Below, piece by piece: positions 28,767-42,000 of a DNA stretch of 64,000 bases. The notes below the pieces were generated by a model, which saw only the letters and a list, made by a program, of their open reading frames with translations, was not told the origin of the DNA and made no database searches. The translations under genes were made by a program, and so were the position numbers. Source of the stretch: Hygrocybe punicea. Its lineage: Eukaryota; Basidiomycota; Agaricomycetes; Agaricales; Hygrophoraceae. Numbering within the stretch: the stretch's first letter is position 1; each line of letters starts with the position of its first letter. The DNA lies in assembly GCA_963556145.1 (NCBI GenBank), contig OY744464.1, positions 2,108,001 through 2,172,000 of the forward strand, written 5' to 3'.

Positions 28767-31700
28767 TCATCCTTCCATCATCTCTCGTCGTCCCGCCTGG
28801 CGTATCTTACGCCTCTCTTCGACCATGTGCTTGGCGTACTCCCCCCTTTGTCTCAGCTCCTCCTGACGTTTCTCAATCTCAATCTCCTTCCGCCTGACCT
28901 CTGCCTCCTGCCGCTTGGCCTCTTCCATCCGCCTGGCCTCTTCCTCCTTCCGCCTGGCCTCTTCCTCCTTCCGCATAGCCTCCTCCTCCAACCACTTGGC
29001 CTTCTCCATATGCTTGGCGTACTCATCACAATCATCCTTATCGTTCTCCTCTTCCCCGTCTTCCCCATCAAGACTCTGATGTAACAACACTGAATCATGA
29101 GGAGGGTGATCTTTCAGTGGTGGCCGCTCCACCGGGTGACGTGCCTTGTCGTACTCGTTCGATGTGAATGACCGTTTTGCAACAATAGGGCGTGATACAA
29201 ACGGTGGAGATTGGTGATGCACTTGGGCGGTCATCGAGCTGTCCCCCTGCTTAATGGAAGCAGGGTGCGACAAACCTTCACGACGGGAATCTCGGGGAGG
29301 GGGTGGCGTGCCAGGGGTTGGTCGCGGTGACGGCGTTGAGTCCCACTGAGACGACAAGCTGGCACATTCTCTGTTGCGCTGAGCCCGTTCCTTCTTAAGG
29401 CGTTGTCGCTCATACTCCAGAGCCGCAGAGCTTGCATGTGATATGACCGGCCTTCTATGAAATCGATGAATATTGTGAGATGGAGTTCGCGGTATCGGAG
29501 GAGACGGAGTCTCGGTAGTCGTACTGTTATCAATTAACACTGGAAGTGGATCCAAGAAAACATATGGCGCAGGCTGCGATGGCGGAGCAGGTCTGTCCAT
29601 AGGATGCACTTGTCCTGCGACCGCGTGCATGTGCAGACTTTCTTTCCCAGAACCATCGGATTTCTGGGTCTTAGACGGTGTGTCACGGCTTTGAGAAGGC
29701 GGGATGATATCCATATGATTGTCTGACACAGACGAAGAACAAGGCACGTCCGAACCATCGCCCATGATGTTCTTTACTGTAGAGGTGGCAAATCCGGTAC
29801 TAGTAGGCTTCTCATTCTTTGCGGAGTCCACAAGAAAGGACTTGGTGTTTTCAGTGGCCAGAGGTGAAAGCCGGCCATCTAACCCATTATCATCAAGAGT
29901 CGGCTCCTGAGCCTGAAGCGATGGTTGATCAGCACCAACGAACACACCATTAGGAGATACGACAAACTTTCTCGTTATTATTAATAATAATTGCCGTGAC
30001 ACGACTTTCAGCGATTGTGGTTTCTGGCTTTTTGCAATCACCAAGGGGTTCATTGTCGTTGACAATGGCAGTGACTAGATCCGGTGCGGGAGATGTACAG
30101 GGCGTTGACCGACCAACCGCTGGTCCTCTATACCCGACTTTCGTATCACATAGTTCGTGGGCGACAGCATCACAAATGGTACTGGCATTCGGTCTGGAGA
30201 TAGGTTTTTTCGCCCAGCATCGTTCAGCGAGTTGCCACAACGTATCGGTCATTTGAGGGGCTTCATCGTCCTCTGGCCGCTCTGGCCTGATGTCCTGCCT
30301 CACGACAAGTTCAATGAAGTCAGTGTAACTGATAAAGCCAAGTGCCTGGAGGGGAATCTCATTGGTCTGTATCTGATTCAGTTCTTAGCCATCCATCCTA
30401 CTCAGGACAGTAATGGTGAATGGCTCACCTCGTAAATAACCATGCCAAAAGCATAAATGTCACTAGATTTCCTCGATGAACCCCCAGTCAATATCTCAGG
30501 TGCCATCCAGTTGCGACTGCCAGCAACAGCAGTGATATCGATTACTTTTGTGCGACTGGCAATGTCGGCCTTTACACGGGAAAGACCGAAGTCACACAAC
30601 ACTGCATTCCCAGCGTCATCGATGAGAATATTCACCTTGGGGATAATTGGGTGTCAGAGTGAAGTCGGAAGTTTAAGTAGGGGCCTCATTACCGCTTTGA
30701 GATCGCCATGCACGATATTCTTTGAATGAAGATACACCAGACCCAGAGATACATGGTAAAGCTGAGGGTCATCTGAGAGTTTTATCCCGAACATATCAAG
30801 ATATTAAATCATACAATCCTCGAGCGATTACAATCCATGTTATTTTGAATATAGGCACGCACATTTCCTTTCTCCAGATATGGCGTGACAATGAATGGCC
30901 GGTCATCCAGAATGTTCGCACCAAGAAATTCTAATATAATAACAGTTAATGGTGGTCAGAAAGAAGATGGAGAATGGCTCACGGAGAATGTGAGGATGAG
31001 TCAGTTTCGACCAAACCTGTAAAACCAAGCATTGTATGTAACACCCCTACGTCGTGAGGATAACTTACCGCAATCTCGCGTCTCATTGCCTACAAAACCA
31101 CCATCAATTTCATGTGTGAGAGGTATCTGAATATTGGCCTACATCAGCACTTGGCGTAACACCATCTTCAGTTTTGAGAACCTTCAAGGCAACTCGTAAC
31201 TTGTTCCAAATTCCTTCAAAGACCCGTGCACTACATATAAACGAGATGACCGCAGTAAATTGGTGACGGATTAACCACATACTAGCCGCCTGAGTCAATT
31301 TCACCCCGGATTTCCACATCGAAAGATGTGATCATCCAGCTCTCCACTGATATCTGACGTCCAGTGGCTGTGGAGAGATATTGAAGGCTGGTTGAGAAAA
31401 AATGATGCTCTCTGCTCTCTCTCGGTAGATGGTCGAGGCTTCTCTGAAGCGACACCATCATCGCCGTCAGGCTGTGGTGTTGTGCACCTACGTATGCCAA
31501 CCATACCGTGACTATGAGTTGTCAGAAAACCTAACCTCCAGATACACACTGAGTAATTCTGCGAGATGGCTTTGATTTGTTTCCAGATCGTTCAACCGAT
31601 CGTGCAAGACCTTCTGGTCATTCTCTCGGGCTTGGTCATTCCGCAACTGCCAGTCTTGGATATTCACCAGTGCTGAAATCTGTGTGTCAAGTATACATTA

Positions 31701-32225
31701 CACGCACAGGGCCACCTCACTTTTCAGTCAAAACTTACCTGGAACGAGGCGATGGATGCCTCGATCTGGCGATAAAAATTTTCAATCTGTGCAACGCGCT
31801 CGTCTTTCGCAGACAACGATTTCACAAAATCATTAGTTGTTTGCTTCTGAACGAACTTGGCGATCTCCTTCAATAAGCTATTCCCCGTGATAAGCGGCGA
31901 TTTCTTCTGAAACGCATTGTCCACATACATACTTGATCAAATTTTTGAGATCCAAGGAAGTTCGGTCTTCGAGCAGTCTTTCTGCATGATATTCGGCGTC
32001 AAGTGTCGTCAGTAATGTATTGATGGAGGCAACGAGAACCACCACTTGCTCCCGGCTTACTCGAACTTGCTGTACCATTGATGAGATGAAAGTAGCCATG
32101 GAGAAAGCAGGCGCCAGACAAGGCGAGGAGGCCAGCTGAATCTTTCCAATATTGTATTGGTTCTGGCCAACGTCATTGAAGATACTCTTAGAAGCATCAA
32201 CACCAGTGGCCGCAGTGAACGCCAT
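28767..32225 (-). CDS. Tyrosine-kinase-like protein kinase with MLKL-type helical N-terminus
   Basis: Several exons on the minus strand. From ATG 32225, MAFTAATGVDASKS opens a helical domain like the N-terminal bundle of MLKL and fungal adaptor proteins (LVASINTLLTTLDAEYHAERL, then after a 55-nt intron LLKEIAKFVQKQ and DERVAQIENFYRQI). A kinase domain follows: SGG.ARVFEG loop, VALKVLK (ATP lysine), VYLHSKNIVHGDLK (catalytic Asp, with HGD in place of HRD), DFGLSR, WMAPE, CWAKKPISRPNA. A long disordered Pro/Ser region and a 70-residue Glu/Arg coiled coil (MEKAKWLEEEAMRKEEEARR onward) end it at 28767. Intron signals were read by eye. Probable role is signalling, perhaps in cell death or immunity; inferred from the N-terminal domain only. 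Ser/Thr specificity likely. Confidence 0.85.
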
Positions 32226-32414
32226 ACTAGTAGCCAAAGCACGCAACTGGTTGCAGCCGTTTCCGAGTCAGGCAGTTGCAAGCCTTGGTCCAAGGAATGG
32301 CGATTACTCGAATCATAATGATTACTATAAATAAATTGTATCTGGAGCAGTACGTTGCGCGTGCGAGAACTAAATAAGTAGTGCTAAAGGCCCGGGAGTT
32401 GGTATGGAAGTGAT

Positions 32415-34613
32415 CTACTCGCCCTCAGGCCTCAGTATACATAGTTTGTGGACGTTGCATTCAAGTTGATCGACTACCAGTGCGAACCATTTGATTCGGT
32501 TATATCCCCGCCCACGTCCAGTGTCTGATCGAGCACCGTCCCCATTCGAATTTCGTCGTGAGGGTGACACATCCAATACACCACTCAGTTCTGAGTCCTT
32601 CTCGCTGAGTCCTTTGCAAGGCTAGATGCTGCCTTCTTCATCGAGGATGTCCTCGTCGCGCTTATACAGTGGTCCGACATTCATGATGAAGTCTGAGAAA
32701 CAGACTAAGACCTCGTACATCACCTCCATCCATGGTCGGTGAGGTTGATATATTTCCATAGCATGCAACCATGCGTTGTCAAATGGCTCTAGAAGATCTT
32801 GCTCCAAACAGGCCGAATGGACTTACGAGCTTCGAGCCTGTGGGCATGCTGTTGGTTAGGTGATAAAGTAAAAAAAATTGACAGATGGAGCCTCGTAACC
32901 GAAGAGTCCCCACCAGAGGGGCCGGCCAAAAAACAGGACGTGAAGCCCTTGCAAAGCAGCTAGCAACCCTCCGATGGAACTCAACGCAGCAACGAAAGTG
33001 TGTTGTCGGTGATCGACGATGACTCGGTATTGTAGTGGAAAGCCATCTTTCAACTGAGTGACACTGCGGTCCCATTGCAAAGTTGCTTGAGCGACGGAAT
33101 TGTTTCCCAGTGGTTCTTCGTGTGTCTGTCCTGGAGAAGTGTGTGAGCGAGGTTTTCAGAGTTACTACGAACAATGCTGACGTATAGATACCAAAGGGAT
33201 TGAATGATACCCCTGATATCAAGGATACGTTAGCAAGTAGAGGCAGCAGAGGGATCAAGACATTACACACGGGCGTGAAACCCAACATTTCCGAAAATGA
33301 AGATATTATTTTCCTCCGCTCAGCGATCTCAAGGCGACCAAAGATATTGCTTCCAGCAATTAATTTGATTTGGTTAGTGTACTGCAACATGGCGGAGACA
33401 ATCATATCGAAATCCGATAATGGGTTATCGTCAAAAAACCCCGCGGAGTCTAGACTTAACCACATTTCAGCTGGTCCAGATGAGGATACGCTGGTGTTTG
33501 AGACCATTGCAACGCTAATCACTGAGACTGCGATATAAAATGGAGGACATGTGACATTAGGAAAAATGATTACTAACATATTGGAATACGGTGGTTTTCA
33601 GAGAGCGATCCGTTGACCCGGGAGGACCAGCCTGGATTGAGAAAGGAGGTCTGCAGATCTTGCAGGATGTCAGACAAGGAAACTTGACTTTGACGTCAGT
33701 TGTGCATTTCGTAACCCAATCGTCAAATGTTACCCTTTGAAACCCCACTGGTCCAGTGTAGATGCCAAGGTTGAGTGACTGAGTCCGCACCCTGATGATG
33801 TTAATAAGTTGGCGAGCAAATTCAAGTTATCCACATGAAATTGAACCCACGTAATATAAAATAGGAATTGATTCAGAGATATTGAACCCGAGTTGATCCC
33901 AAGTCTCCTGGATGCTGAACTTCTCGTAAATAACACCATGGAAGAGTCCGACTGATTGAACGATCACAGCTGTGATGTTTCGCCATATCGCAAACCCCAG
34001 TGACTCGACTTCCCTATCAGAATAGTTCAAATGGTAGATAAGTTGCAAAATGATGTTGAGCATACACTGTCCTTCGCATGATTGCGAGTTTCAGTATGGT
34101 ACAAAGGGCAGCAAGACCCATTACCAGCGTGGAGCGAAGAGAAGCCCAGGCCGTCATCCAAAGTTTCCTAATCTCATCCTCTGGTGTGCGCCTGCTTCCG
34201 AAGAGGGATAGGTTGGAATGGTCAGAATGGGGGGAATCGTTGGCTAGCTCTTTGACACCCAGCTGCCAGATCTGTTTACGTCTGCAGTACCAAGATAGTA
34301 CAGTGAATACGGTGAGCATGGCACTGGAGATAATGGCGGAAATAGAGAGTGGTGGTACAATCCAGGAATACACCACGACCAGGTCCAACTTCCATGCAAC
34401 CGCGACGAAGACAATGACCAGTAAAGAGATTATGGTCTGAAAGGCGACGGTAGCGTCCCAGACTAATCTACCATGTGAGTTATTGATGAGCCAGGTGAGA
34501 GGCAAACGAACATACATTGCCAGGTCGTTCAGAATGAAGATACCGAAAGCAATGGAAAGAGAAATATACCCTGGATTGAGCTCATCCAAATCCACAGACA
34601 AAATCGAAGGCAA
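32415..34613 (-). CDS. Multipass membrane protein, unknown function
   Basis: Minus-strand exons. The first part has hydrophobic helices (LSIAFGIFILNDLAMYV, TIISLLVIVFVAVAW, ISAIISSAMLTVFTVL), then a soluble loop, a middle exon (WVTKCTTDVKVKFPCL), a long hydrophobic exon (FYIAVSVISVAMV, LLPLLANVSLISG), and the end block FVAALSSIGGLLAALQGLHV, FGRPLWWGLFG, KLVSPFGLFG, typical of an agaricomycete family of unknown job. C-terminal coding probably continues through 32509-32603 to TAG 32415, though a stop at 32622 or a frameshift near 32807 must be spliced around. The true start is unclear: the first exon opens with TTG, so an upstream exon may be missed. Confidence 0.6.
32509..32603 (-). repeat. 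Duplicated segment, better-preserved copy
   Basis: About 95 bases matching 28551-28650 at roughly 80 %. Open on the minus strand here, unlike the other copy. Confidence 0.6.
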
Positions 34614-34956
34614 CGATTGAAATTAGTCGGACCAAGTACAGCCAATGAGTTTCGAAGAGGCATTAGTGGTCGGAGGGGCAATGTACTAAGTGCATAACTT
34701 CACAGCAACCGTTGGAGACTATCATTTTGATGTCACTTCAGACTCGGATCGCTGGCAGAGTCCGATCAAGAAACGTTAACGCTGTCCTACGGGAGAGATT
34801 TCAGTCCATCTCGCAGAGGTCTGGCCAGAGACAAAGCAAACAGGTCTCATAGATTCTTTGCTCCACAATTACTACGTCCAACATTGATCACGTCCTTGCT
34901 CAACTCCATTTCTATAACATCGCAACTCACCACTCCTGTGCAGATTCCCCGTAAGC
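34614..34956. other. Intergenic, no gene seen
   Basis: Between the divergent membrane-protein and DUF262 genes. Where a complete DUF262 gene would have its N-terminus with the DGQQR-type motif, I find none on the plus strand. Confidence 0.4.
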
Positions 34957-35882
34957 ATGCACACAAATATTCACCACTCACCAAAATTTACTCACTGCAA
35001 ATCCCCATTCCATCAATATCCTCAAAAGACAAGGATTCGTGCGTCCCTCCCACACTCACGCAGCTTCACCAACCAAAAGCTGTGGTACAAGCCAGCACCA
35101 CGCCACTCCCGCAAGCTCCTCCCAGATCAATACAAGAAACTCTTCTCAAACAAACAAATCGTCTGTGTCGAGTATGAGAATCTCACCGGTGACCAAGAAC
35201 GCGAGATATTCCAGGTTGGTCACTTGTCTCTTTCTTTTCCCCACCTTCTCTAACACGCCACAACTAGCGCGTCCAACTCGGTGTAGCATTGACTCCAGCG
35301 GGGTTCGTTTACCGTCTTTCAACCACTCTAACTGACCCCCATCCCACTCCACCAGAACGCATGCAAGCCATCACTGGCCCCTGGCCCTTCCTCATCCACG
35401 AAATCCAAAACGAAATCCTCGGTGAACACGATTTCGACAGTTACCTCGACTGGGGCCACGCACGCGGCCGCGACTTCCAAGGCCTCGCCTCCATCGCCTT
35501 CCTCGTATCCAAATACCCAACCCACACCCACCCAGGTGCACCCCAACTCGAACGATGGCTCCAAGACACCAACAACAACACCAACAACAACAACAGCAGC
35601 AGCAGCAGCAGCCAATCCCCCATCCCACAATCCCTCCGCAACCGCCTCCTCAGCACCTTTCGCATCTTTGTCGCCTTCGCACGCGACCCCAAACTCCAAG
35701 GGCCCTTCCAACAACCCACCTGGGTCTCCCCAATCGAGTTCGTCATGATCGGTCTCCTGATATACGTGCACGCCCGCACTCTGTCGCTGAAATAGCTCAG
35801 CTCCGCGGTGGAACGTCTCCGTGTGGACGTCCGTGCTGTGTATATCGGCGGGGAAGGTGTGGGCGGCGAATTTGAAGAGTGA
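34957..35882 (+). pseudogene. DUF262 (GmrSD N-terminal-like) gene, truncated and with a nonsense codon
   Basis: Matches the C-terminal two thirds of fungal DUF262 proteins: NQKLWYKPA, LLPDQYKKLFSNKQIVCVEY, TGDQEREIFQ, an intron, RVQLGVALTPA, a second gap, ERMQAITGPWPF, RLLSTFRIF, WVSPIEFVMIGLLIYVHA. The family's DGQQR catalytic-type motif and the preceding 100 or so residues are absent. At 35793 a TAG replaces the expected Gln codon (LSLK*LSSAVERLRVDVR). The donor of the second intron has one G too many for the frame. DUF262 is the nuclease/NTPase-like domain of bacterial GmrS/GmrD; its fungal role is unknown. A CAA/CAG tract (35569-35613) inserts poly-Asn/Ser. Confidence 0.65.
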
Positions 35883-37900
35883 TGGATGTGGGGATGTATT
35901 GGCAGCGACGGCGACGGCGACGACGGCTGCATCTAGATCTACGTCTGCACGGACGCAGAAGCAGAAGCAGACGCAAGGTAAAGACGCCGCAGACTCAGAC
36001 GCAGATGCAGCAACCCAGAAAATCATCTATCAAGCGGAAACGGATCATCGACAGTGACGACAATGATGGCGATGAGGACGAAGACGAAGACGACAGTGAC
36101 TACAACAATCACAACGACGATGACGTGTTCAAGCCACGCCAGCCCAAAGGGAAGGCAAGATCAAGATCAAGAGCCAGGCCAAGGCTCCCACCAACACGCA
36201 CACGCACACGCACACGAACACGAACACCAAAGCCACCTCATCTTCCAAAGACACTCCTACTTCTGCAAAACGCCAAAAACAATCTTCCTCGTCATCGTCA
36301 TCGTCTGCCGCCGCCGCAACCGCTTCCATCTCCTGGTCCGGGTCAGGGGCAGGGTCAGTGTCGATCTCGACATTGAAAAGTTCCACGAAACCCGCCAAGC
36401 ATACACCCTCTGCCACGTCGAGCAAGGCGGAGAAAGGTACGGACTCAAGTTCAAGTAAAGGTTCAGGTCCAGGTCCGGGGAGTACTAAGTCCTCGGTGCC
36501 TCTAACACAGTAACCCCGCCCGCGACCCCAGCCTATCCCAAAGATATCGACGTCTGGTGTGGCTACTAATATATACGAGCTCTGGACCTAAATCGGCTCC
36601 ACCAATGCAAACCCAAACCCAAACCCAGCGGACCCCGTTCCCGTTTCCGTTCCCGTTCCCGAACTCGAACTCGAACCTGATTCTGGCCTCGCACCACAAG
36701 CCGATGCAGCTGGACGTGATCTCGACGACGTCTGTGTCTGGGGGCTTGGACAAGGTGGAAGAAGAAGAAGAAGAAGCAAAAGGTCCGACTCCCGCGCCGT
36801 TACAGCAACGACAGCTGCCGCTGTTGCCACCGTTGCCACCGTTGCCACCGAGGAGGTTGTCGAAACAACTGTCGAAGCCTCCTCCTTCGGCAGCGTCTGC
36901 GTCTGCGTCATCTATGGCACCTCCATCCGTTCCTTCGCCTGTTACTGTTACTAGTCCCGCTGCGTCCCCGCTGCTGATATCTTCTCCTCATCCACCACTC
37001 CCACTCTCACAGCACCCACAGCACCCACAGCTACCATCTCCACCAGCAGCATTACCACCACTACTGCCACATCCACTGCCACGCTGATCGCCACACCTAG
37101 CACTACTGGCACATCGACATCGACATTCGCCTCCACCTCCACCTCAGCCCCGACCCCAGCCCACCCTCGGCATCAACCCCAACCCCAACCCCGACCCTGG
37201 ACCTGGCCCCTTCTTTGGTGTCAAACAGACTCGCACCCCTCCGCGCAGCCCGCGTGGCCGTAGCGTGTGTCAGCAAACTAGAGGTACAGTCTCCCACGCT
37301 TGGGTTTCGGTTTGGATTTGGGTCTGGGAGTTTGGGGGGTTTTGGTTTGGGTTCGCCTGTCATTTCTGCGTCTGCGTCTGCGTCTGCGTCTGCTTCTGCG
37401 TCTGGTGCTACAGCTTCTCAACGACCCCCGCCGGGCCTCCTCCACACACCTCCATTCCCAAGTGCAACCACAACCACAACTGCAACCACAACTTTCGACT
37501 CCGATTACGGCGAATGAGATTCCCCCTCCTCCTTCTACACCCACACCTCGCGCATCATCCCCACAAAATGGTTGTTCTTTCAAGTAGAAATGTTGGTGGG
37601 ACAATGACGGCGACGGCGACGGCAGGGAGCACTGCGCAAAAGGGAGGCGTGGCGCTGAATCAGGCTAGCATCGAGGAGCTGCTTATCCATATTGGGTTGC
37701 ACAATCGACAGTCGGTAGCAGCAGCCCCAGCCCCAGCCCCAGCTCCAGTTCCGATGCCATCGATATGGACGGGTTTTGATGCTGCTGCTGCTCCCGTTAG
37801 TAATAGTAGCAATGGGAATTGGAATGGGAATAACGTGGGAACGAACGCCAGCACCAACTCGGCACTGTGGTGGCTGGTGTGGTCAGGGTAGCGCTGGTTG
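35883..37900 (+). other. 2 kb of low-complexity, microsatellite-rich sequence
   Basis: Follows the DUF262 remnant. Successive simple patterns: GACGGC/GACGAC (35909), CAGACGCAG (35960), GACGA acidic (36056-36125), CACACGCA (36196-36225), TCCCGTTCC (36627-36662), GAAGAA (36760), GTTGCCACC x3 (36827-36850), CACAGCACC, CCAACC (37170), GTCTGC (37367-37402), GGCGAC (37606), CCCCAG (37723). Many frames are open only because of the repeats. It may be the disordered tail of the old DUF262 protein, as related proteins have charged tails. A short final frame (LNQASIEELLIHIGLHNRQS) is unrecognised. Confidence 0.55.
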
Positions 37901-38309
37901 GTGTCAGCGGTGTTACACTGCAGGTCGGCAGGGTGATATTCCCTTCGATGTATGGTAGTAAGCCTTTTACTCAAAGTGTTGTTTTTATTGCTATTTTCCA
38001 GGCAGGCCAGTTGTCTTCGCCCAACTTTTCAGATTTGTTGAATACATGGAGCTTCATCATGTTTGCATCTACCATTTTTTGGCTTCATGTTTCAGCTTGT
38101 AATGTTGTTGGAAGTTTCTGTCAGGGCTCATAACCTGATGACAATAGAGGGTGACCTGAATTATGGTGTGTATACACTCAGAAACGTACCTTGGGAGCTG
38201 GTTATTCTCATGCTATTCACTAATAGGAACATGCCAAATACTGCTTTTGTGAGAGGCTGAGAGCTATCCAATGTGACTTATGGGAGATTGCAGGGTTGCG
38301 CAAGTCTTA

Positions 38310-38895
38310 CAGGAGACAGGATTTTTTGCAAGCAAATAATATGCATTTTGACTTCCTATCTTGTGAAAATATTGCAAAAAATAATAATATCTGAAAGGGG
38401 TATTCATACAGAACACAGTGCATACAGACAATAAAATTATTTTGGCCTTTATTGTTTTTATTGTTTTTATTATTGTGTACATGTATTCAGAAAAAAGAAA
38501 ATGACACAAATATTTAGAATTTCTAGACTGATATCTATGAATTTTATTATGAGGGCAGAATTTTAGACTATTTGGTCTCCAGATAATCAGGGCCTGGATA
38601 ATTATCTGGAGACCAAATTTCTAGAAGATCTGCCTGACAAATAAGATCCATAGATATCCAGCTGAAATCCTAAATATCATTTTCTTTTTTCTGAATACAT
38701 TTACACAATAATGACAACAATAAAGGCCTAAATAATTTGTATTTTCTGCATGCACTATTTTTTGTATGAATACAGCATTTAGATAACATTATTGTCTACA
38801 ATATTTCACAAGTGAGATACAATATAAATAGTTTCAGAATGTCACTATATATTTGCATATTATTTGATCACAAAAAATCCTTGTCTGTGTCTGCA
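38310..38895. mobile_element. AT-rich 0.6 kb palindrome, MITE-like
   Basis: Two arms of nearly 290 bases meet at about 38595. The centre GGTCTCCAGATAAT / ATTATCTGGAGACC is almost perfect. Further out GTATTCAGAAAAAAGAAAATGA, GGCCTTTATTG, GTATTCATACA and AAATAATATGCA occur on both arms in inverse order. Outer arms diverge, and I found no target duplication, so the ends are approximate. GC is far below the flanks. No coding. Confidence 0.7.
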
Positions 38896-39006
38896 TCACA
38901 TAACATAATTTGTAAATGATACTAAGCTAAAATGATTCATAGAAATTTATGAAGTACAAGAGTACAAGTAAAGATTGAGGAAATCAGCATGATCAAAATG
39001 TCACAA

Positions 39007-42000
39007 TCACATCCCAATGTGTATAAATGGTACCCAAGACAAATATGATTTGCCCTTCTTGCTCCTGCGAAGTTGGTCCACAGCATGGTGTAATGCATGA
39101 GCAGATTGAGTATGGTCTGGCTGTCGGTCCCTGAAAAGATGTTGATAAACAGTATCGGTAATGTGAGGAGCATCCATGTCCATGATTGACCACATGGTGG
39201 CAATGACACTGTGGTACCCTGCCAGCAACATGCCTGCAGCCAAATGAACAGCCTCCTCTGAAAGATCTTCAGCACCTTTGGCAGTCTGACATGCAGAGAG
39301 AAATGCCAAGTCTGCATGAGGAAGAGACATCTTGATAATATCTGAGAGTTTCAAGCGGGAACGCCCTGCAAGAAGCAGTGCACTTTCAGTTGGTTTCCGA
39401 ATATCCTGCACACCATGACAGGCAAAATGGACCCAGGTGGATTTCTTCATCCCTTGCACCACACTTTCTACTGTTGCATTGCTCCCTATTAGTTTGAGAA
39501 CAGCAAGACTTCCAGCACGGTTCTGGATTCGATTCAACTCCGTGACAGTATTTGGAAGATATGATTGCCCAAGTGCACTTGGCTGGGCAACAGCCAAAAG
39601 TTGGAATGTGTGTGGTTTGGAGTGTTGGGAATGATTAATCAGAGCACTCAATGTAGGGGTATATGATGATACCACAAACTCTGAGAGTGTGCATCCTGGT
39701 GCAGCTGAGTCACCATATAGGCCTGCAGCATGGATGGGAAGAAATGCAAGTGGTCCAGTTGGGCACCACCAGATACGGGGAAGTTCATGACCTGATGGTA
39801 TCTGCAAACAACATAAAATCACAATTCAAGAACTTAGCGGGTATCCTAGACATACCGTGAATGAAAGAATATCCAGCACGGGCTTCACCAAGTGCAGCCA
39901 CAGTTCTGAGAGAATCTTCTCAAATTCCACATCATCCCTTGGCCGACCACCAGTGGATGCCGGCTTAACATGCCGACCTTTTTCGAGGAGTAAACGGTTC
40001 AACGACTGTTGCAACCTGTGAGCAAGCTCGATAGTGAAGTTGGGCAGTGGAAGATGTAGAACATTGTCATAGCCAGGTCTGAGAATCAGAGCATCAGATC
40101 GAATGCTGCTAACATTGAGAACCACGACAGGTCCAGAAAGGGCAGCGGGTGCAAGTTGTGAAAAAGTCTTCGGTAATAGAAACTTTTCAAACCGCGGCAA
40201 CCTTCGAACCTCCTTCACGACATCTTCCCACTCTGAAGCCAACCGGCGGTATTGCTGAGCAACATCTTCTAGTGATTGTTGGTTACTTCCAACTGCGAGC
40301 TCATCATGAGCACTTGTGTGCTCTAACTTGTGGGAAAGTTGTGAAAGCCGAGCAGCAAGTCCAGCATTTTGCTGGCGTAGTTCATCGATAGGAGTGCGGA
40401 GCTGTAGAAGCTGACCCCAAACAATGGAACGTCCCTGCTCCAACCATTCAATGGCAGTTGTATACTTCCGAAACTCAATGGCAATGGCGGCCGCGTCGCT
40501 AGCTACACCGCCAGCAGTGGTGAGTTCACGGTAACGATCATGAATCGACAGACCAAGCCAAGCTAACTGGGGAAGTAGACCAATGGCAACATCGTAGGCC
40601 CGTATTAGAGAAGAATGGCCGGAAGTTCGGGCAGATTTCGCCCACATGTTGGAAGCACGAAACCGAACAGAGGGAGCACCTGCGGAAGAACATGCTGCAC
40701 TGGAGAAATGCAAAATGGCCTTGTCAATGTCAATGATATCACCGAGGCGCTCGAACCGTGTCAACAACGAATTGCCGAGATTATTCATCCGACCAGGCTT
40801 GTCTGGATGGCCATCAGGAGTGAGTTGCACCGCAGACTCAAACATTGAGATCGACTTGTCAATGTCAGTGACATCACCGAGGCGCTCGAACCGTCTCAAC
40901 AACGAATTGCCGAGATTATTCATCCGACCAGGCTTGTCTGGATGGCCATCAGGAGTGAGTTGCACCGCAGACTCAAACATTGAGATCGACTTGTCAATGT
41001 CAGTGACATCACCGAGGCGCTCGAACCGTGTCAACAACGAATTGCCAAGATTATTCATGCAAGCAGGCTTGGAGGGATGGCCATCAGGAGTGAGTTGCAC
41101 CGCAGACTTAAACATTAAGATCGACTGGTCAATGTCAGTGACATCACCGAGGCGCTCGAACCGTCTCAACAACGAATTGCCGAGATTATTCATCCGACCA
41201 GGCTTGTCTGGATGGCCATCAGGAGTGAGTTGCACCGCAGACTCAAACATTGAGATCGACTTGTCAATGTCAGTGACATCACCGAGGCGCTCGAACCGTG
41301 TCAACAACGAATTGCCAAGATTATTTATGCAAGCAGGCTTGGAGGGATGGCCATCAGGAGTGAGTTGCACCGCAGACTCAAACATTGAGATCGACTGGTC
41401 AATGTCAGTGACATCACCGAGGCGCTCGAACCGTGTCAACAACGAATTGCCGAGATTATTCATCCGACCAGGCTTGTCTGGATGGCCATCAGGAGTGAGT
41501 TTCACTGCAGACTCTTTCATTGAGATCGACTTGTCAATGTCAGTGACATCACCAAGGCGCTCGAACCGTCTCAACAACGAATTGCCGAGACCATTCATCC
41601 GACCAGGCTTGTCTGGATGGCCATCAGGAGTGAGTTGCACTGCAGACTCTTTCATTGAGACCGACTTGTCAATGTCAGTGACATCACCGAGGCGCTCGAA
41701 CCGTCTCAACAACGAATTGCCGAGATTATTCATGCAAGCAGGTTTGGAGGGATGGCCATCAGGAGTGAGTTGCACCGCAGACTCAAACATTGAGATCGAC
41801 TTGTCAATGTCAGTGACATCACCGAGGCGCTCGAACCGTCTCAACAACGAATTGCCGAGATTATTCATCCGACCAGGCTTGGAGGGATGGCCATCAGGAG
41901 TGAGTTGCACCGCAGACTCAAACATTGAGATCGACTTGTCAATGTCAGTGACATCACCGAGGCGCTCGAACCGTGTCAACAACGAATTGCCAAGATTATT

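Noticed and set aside
29719..30256. Plus-strand ORFs over the kinase gene
   Set aside because: Antisense to kinase exons carrying DFG, APE and the conserved C-lobe.
35328..36026. Minus-strand frame opposite the DUF262 remnant
   Set aside because: Ala/Val/Glu-rich shadow of Asn/Thr/Pro-coding and simple repeats; the plus strand has the family motifs.
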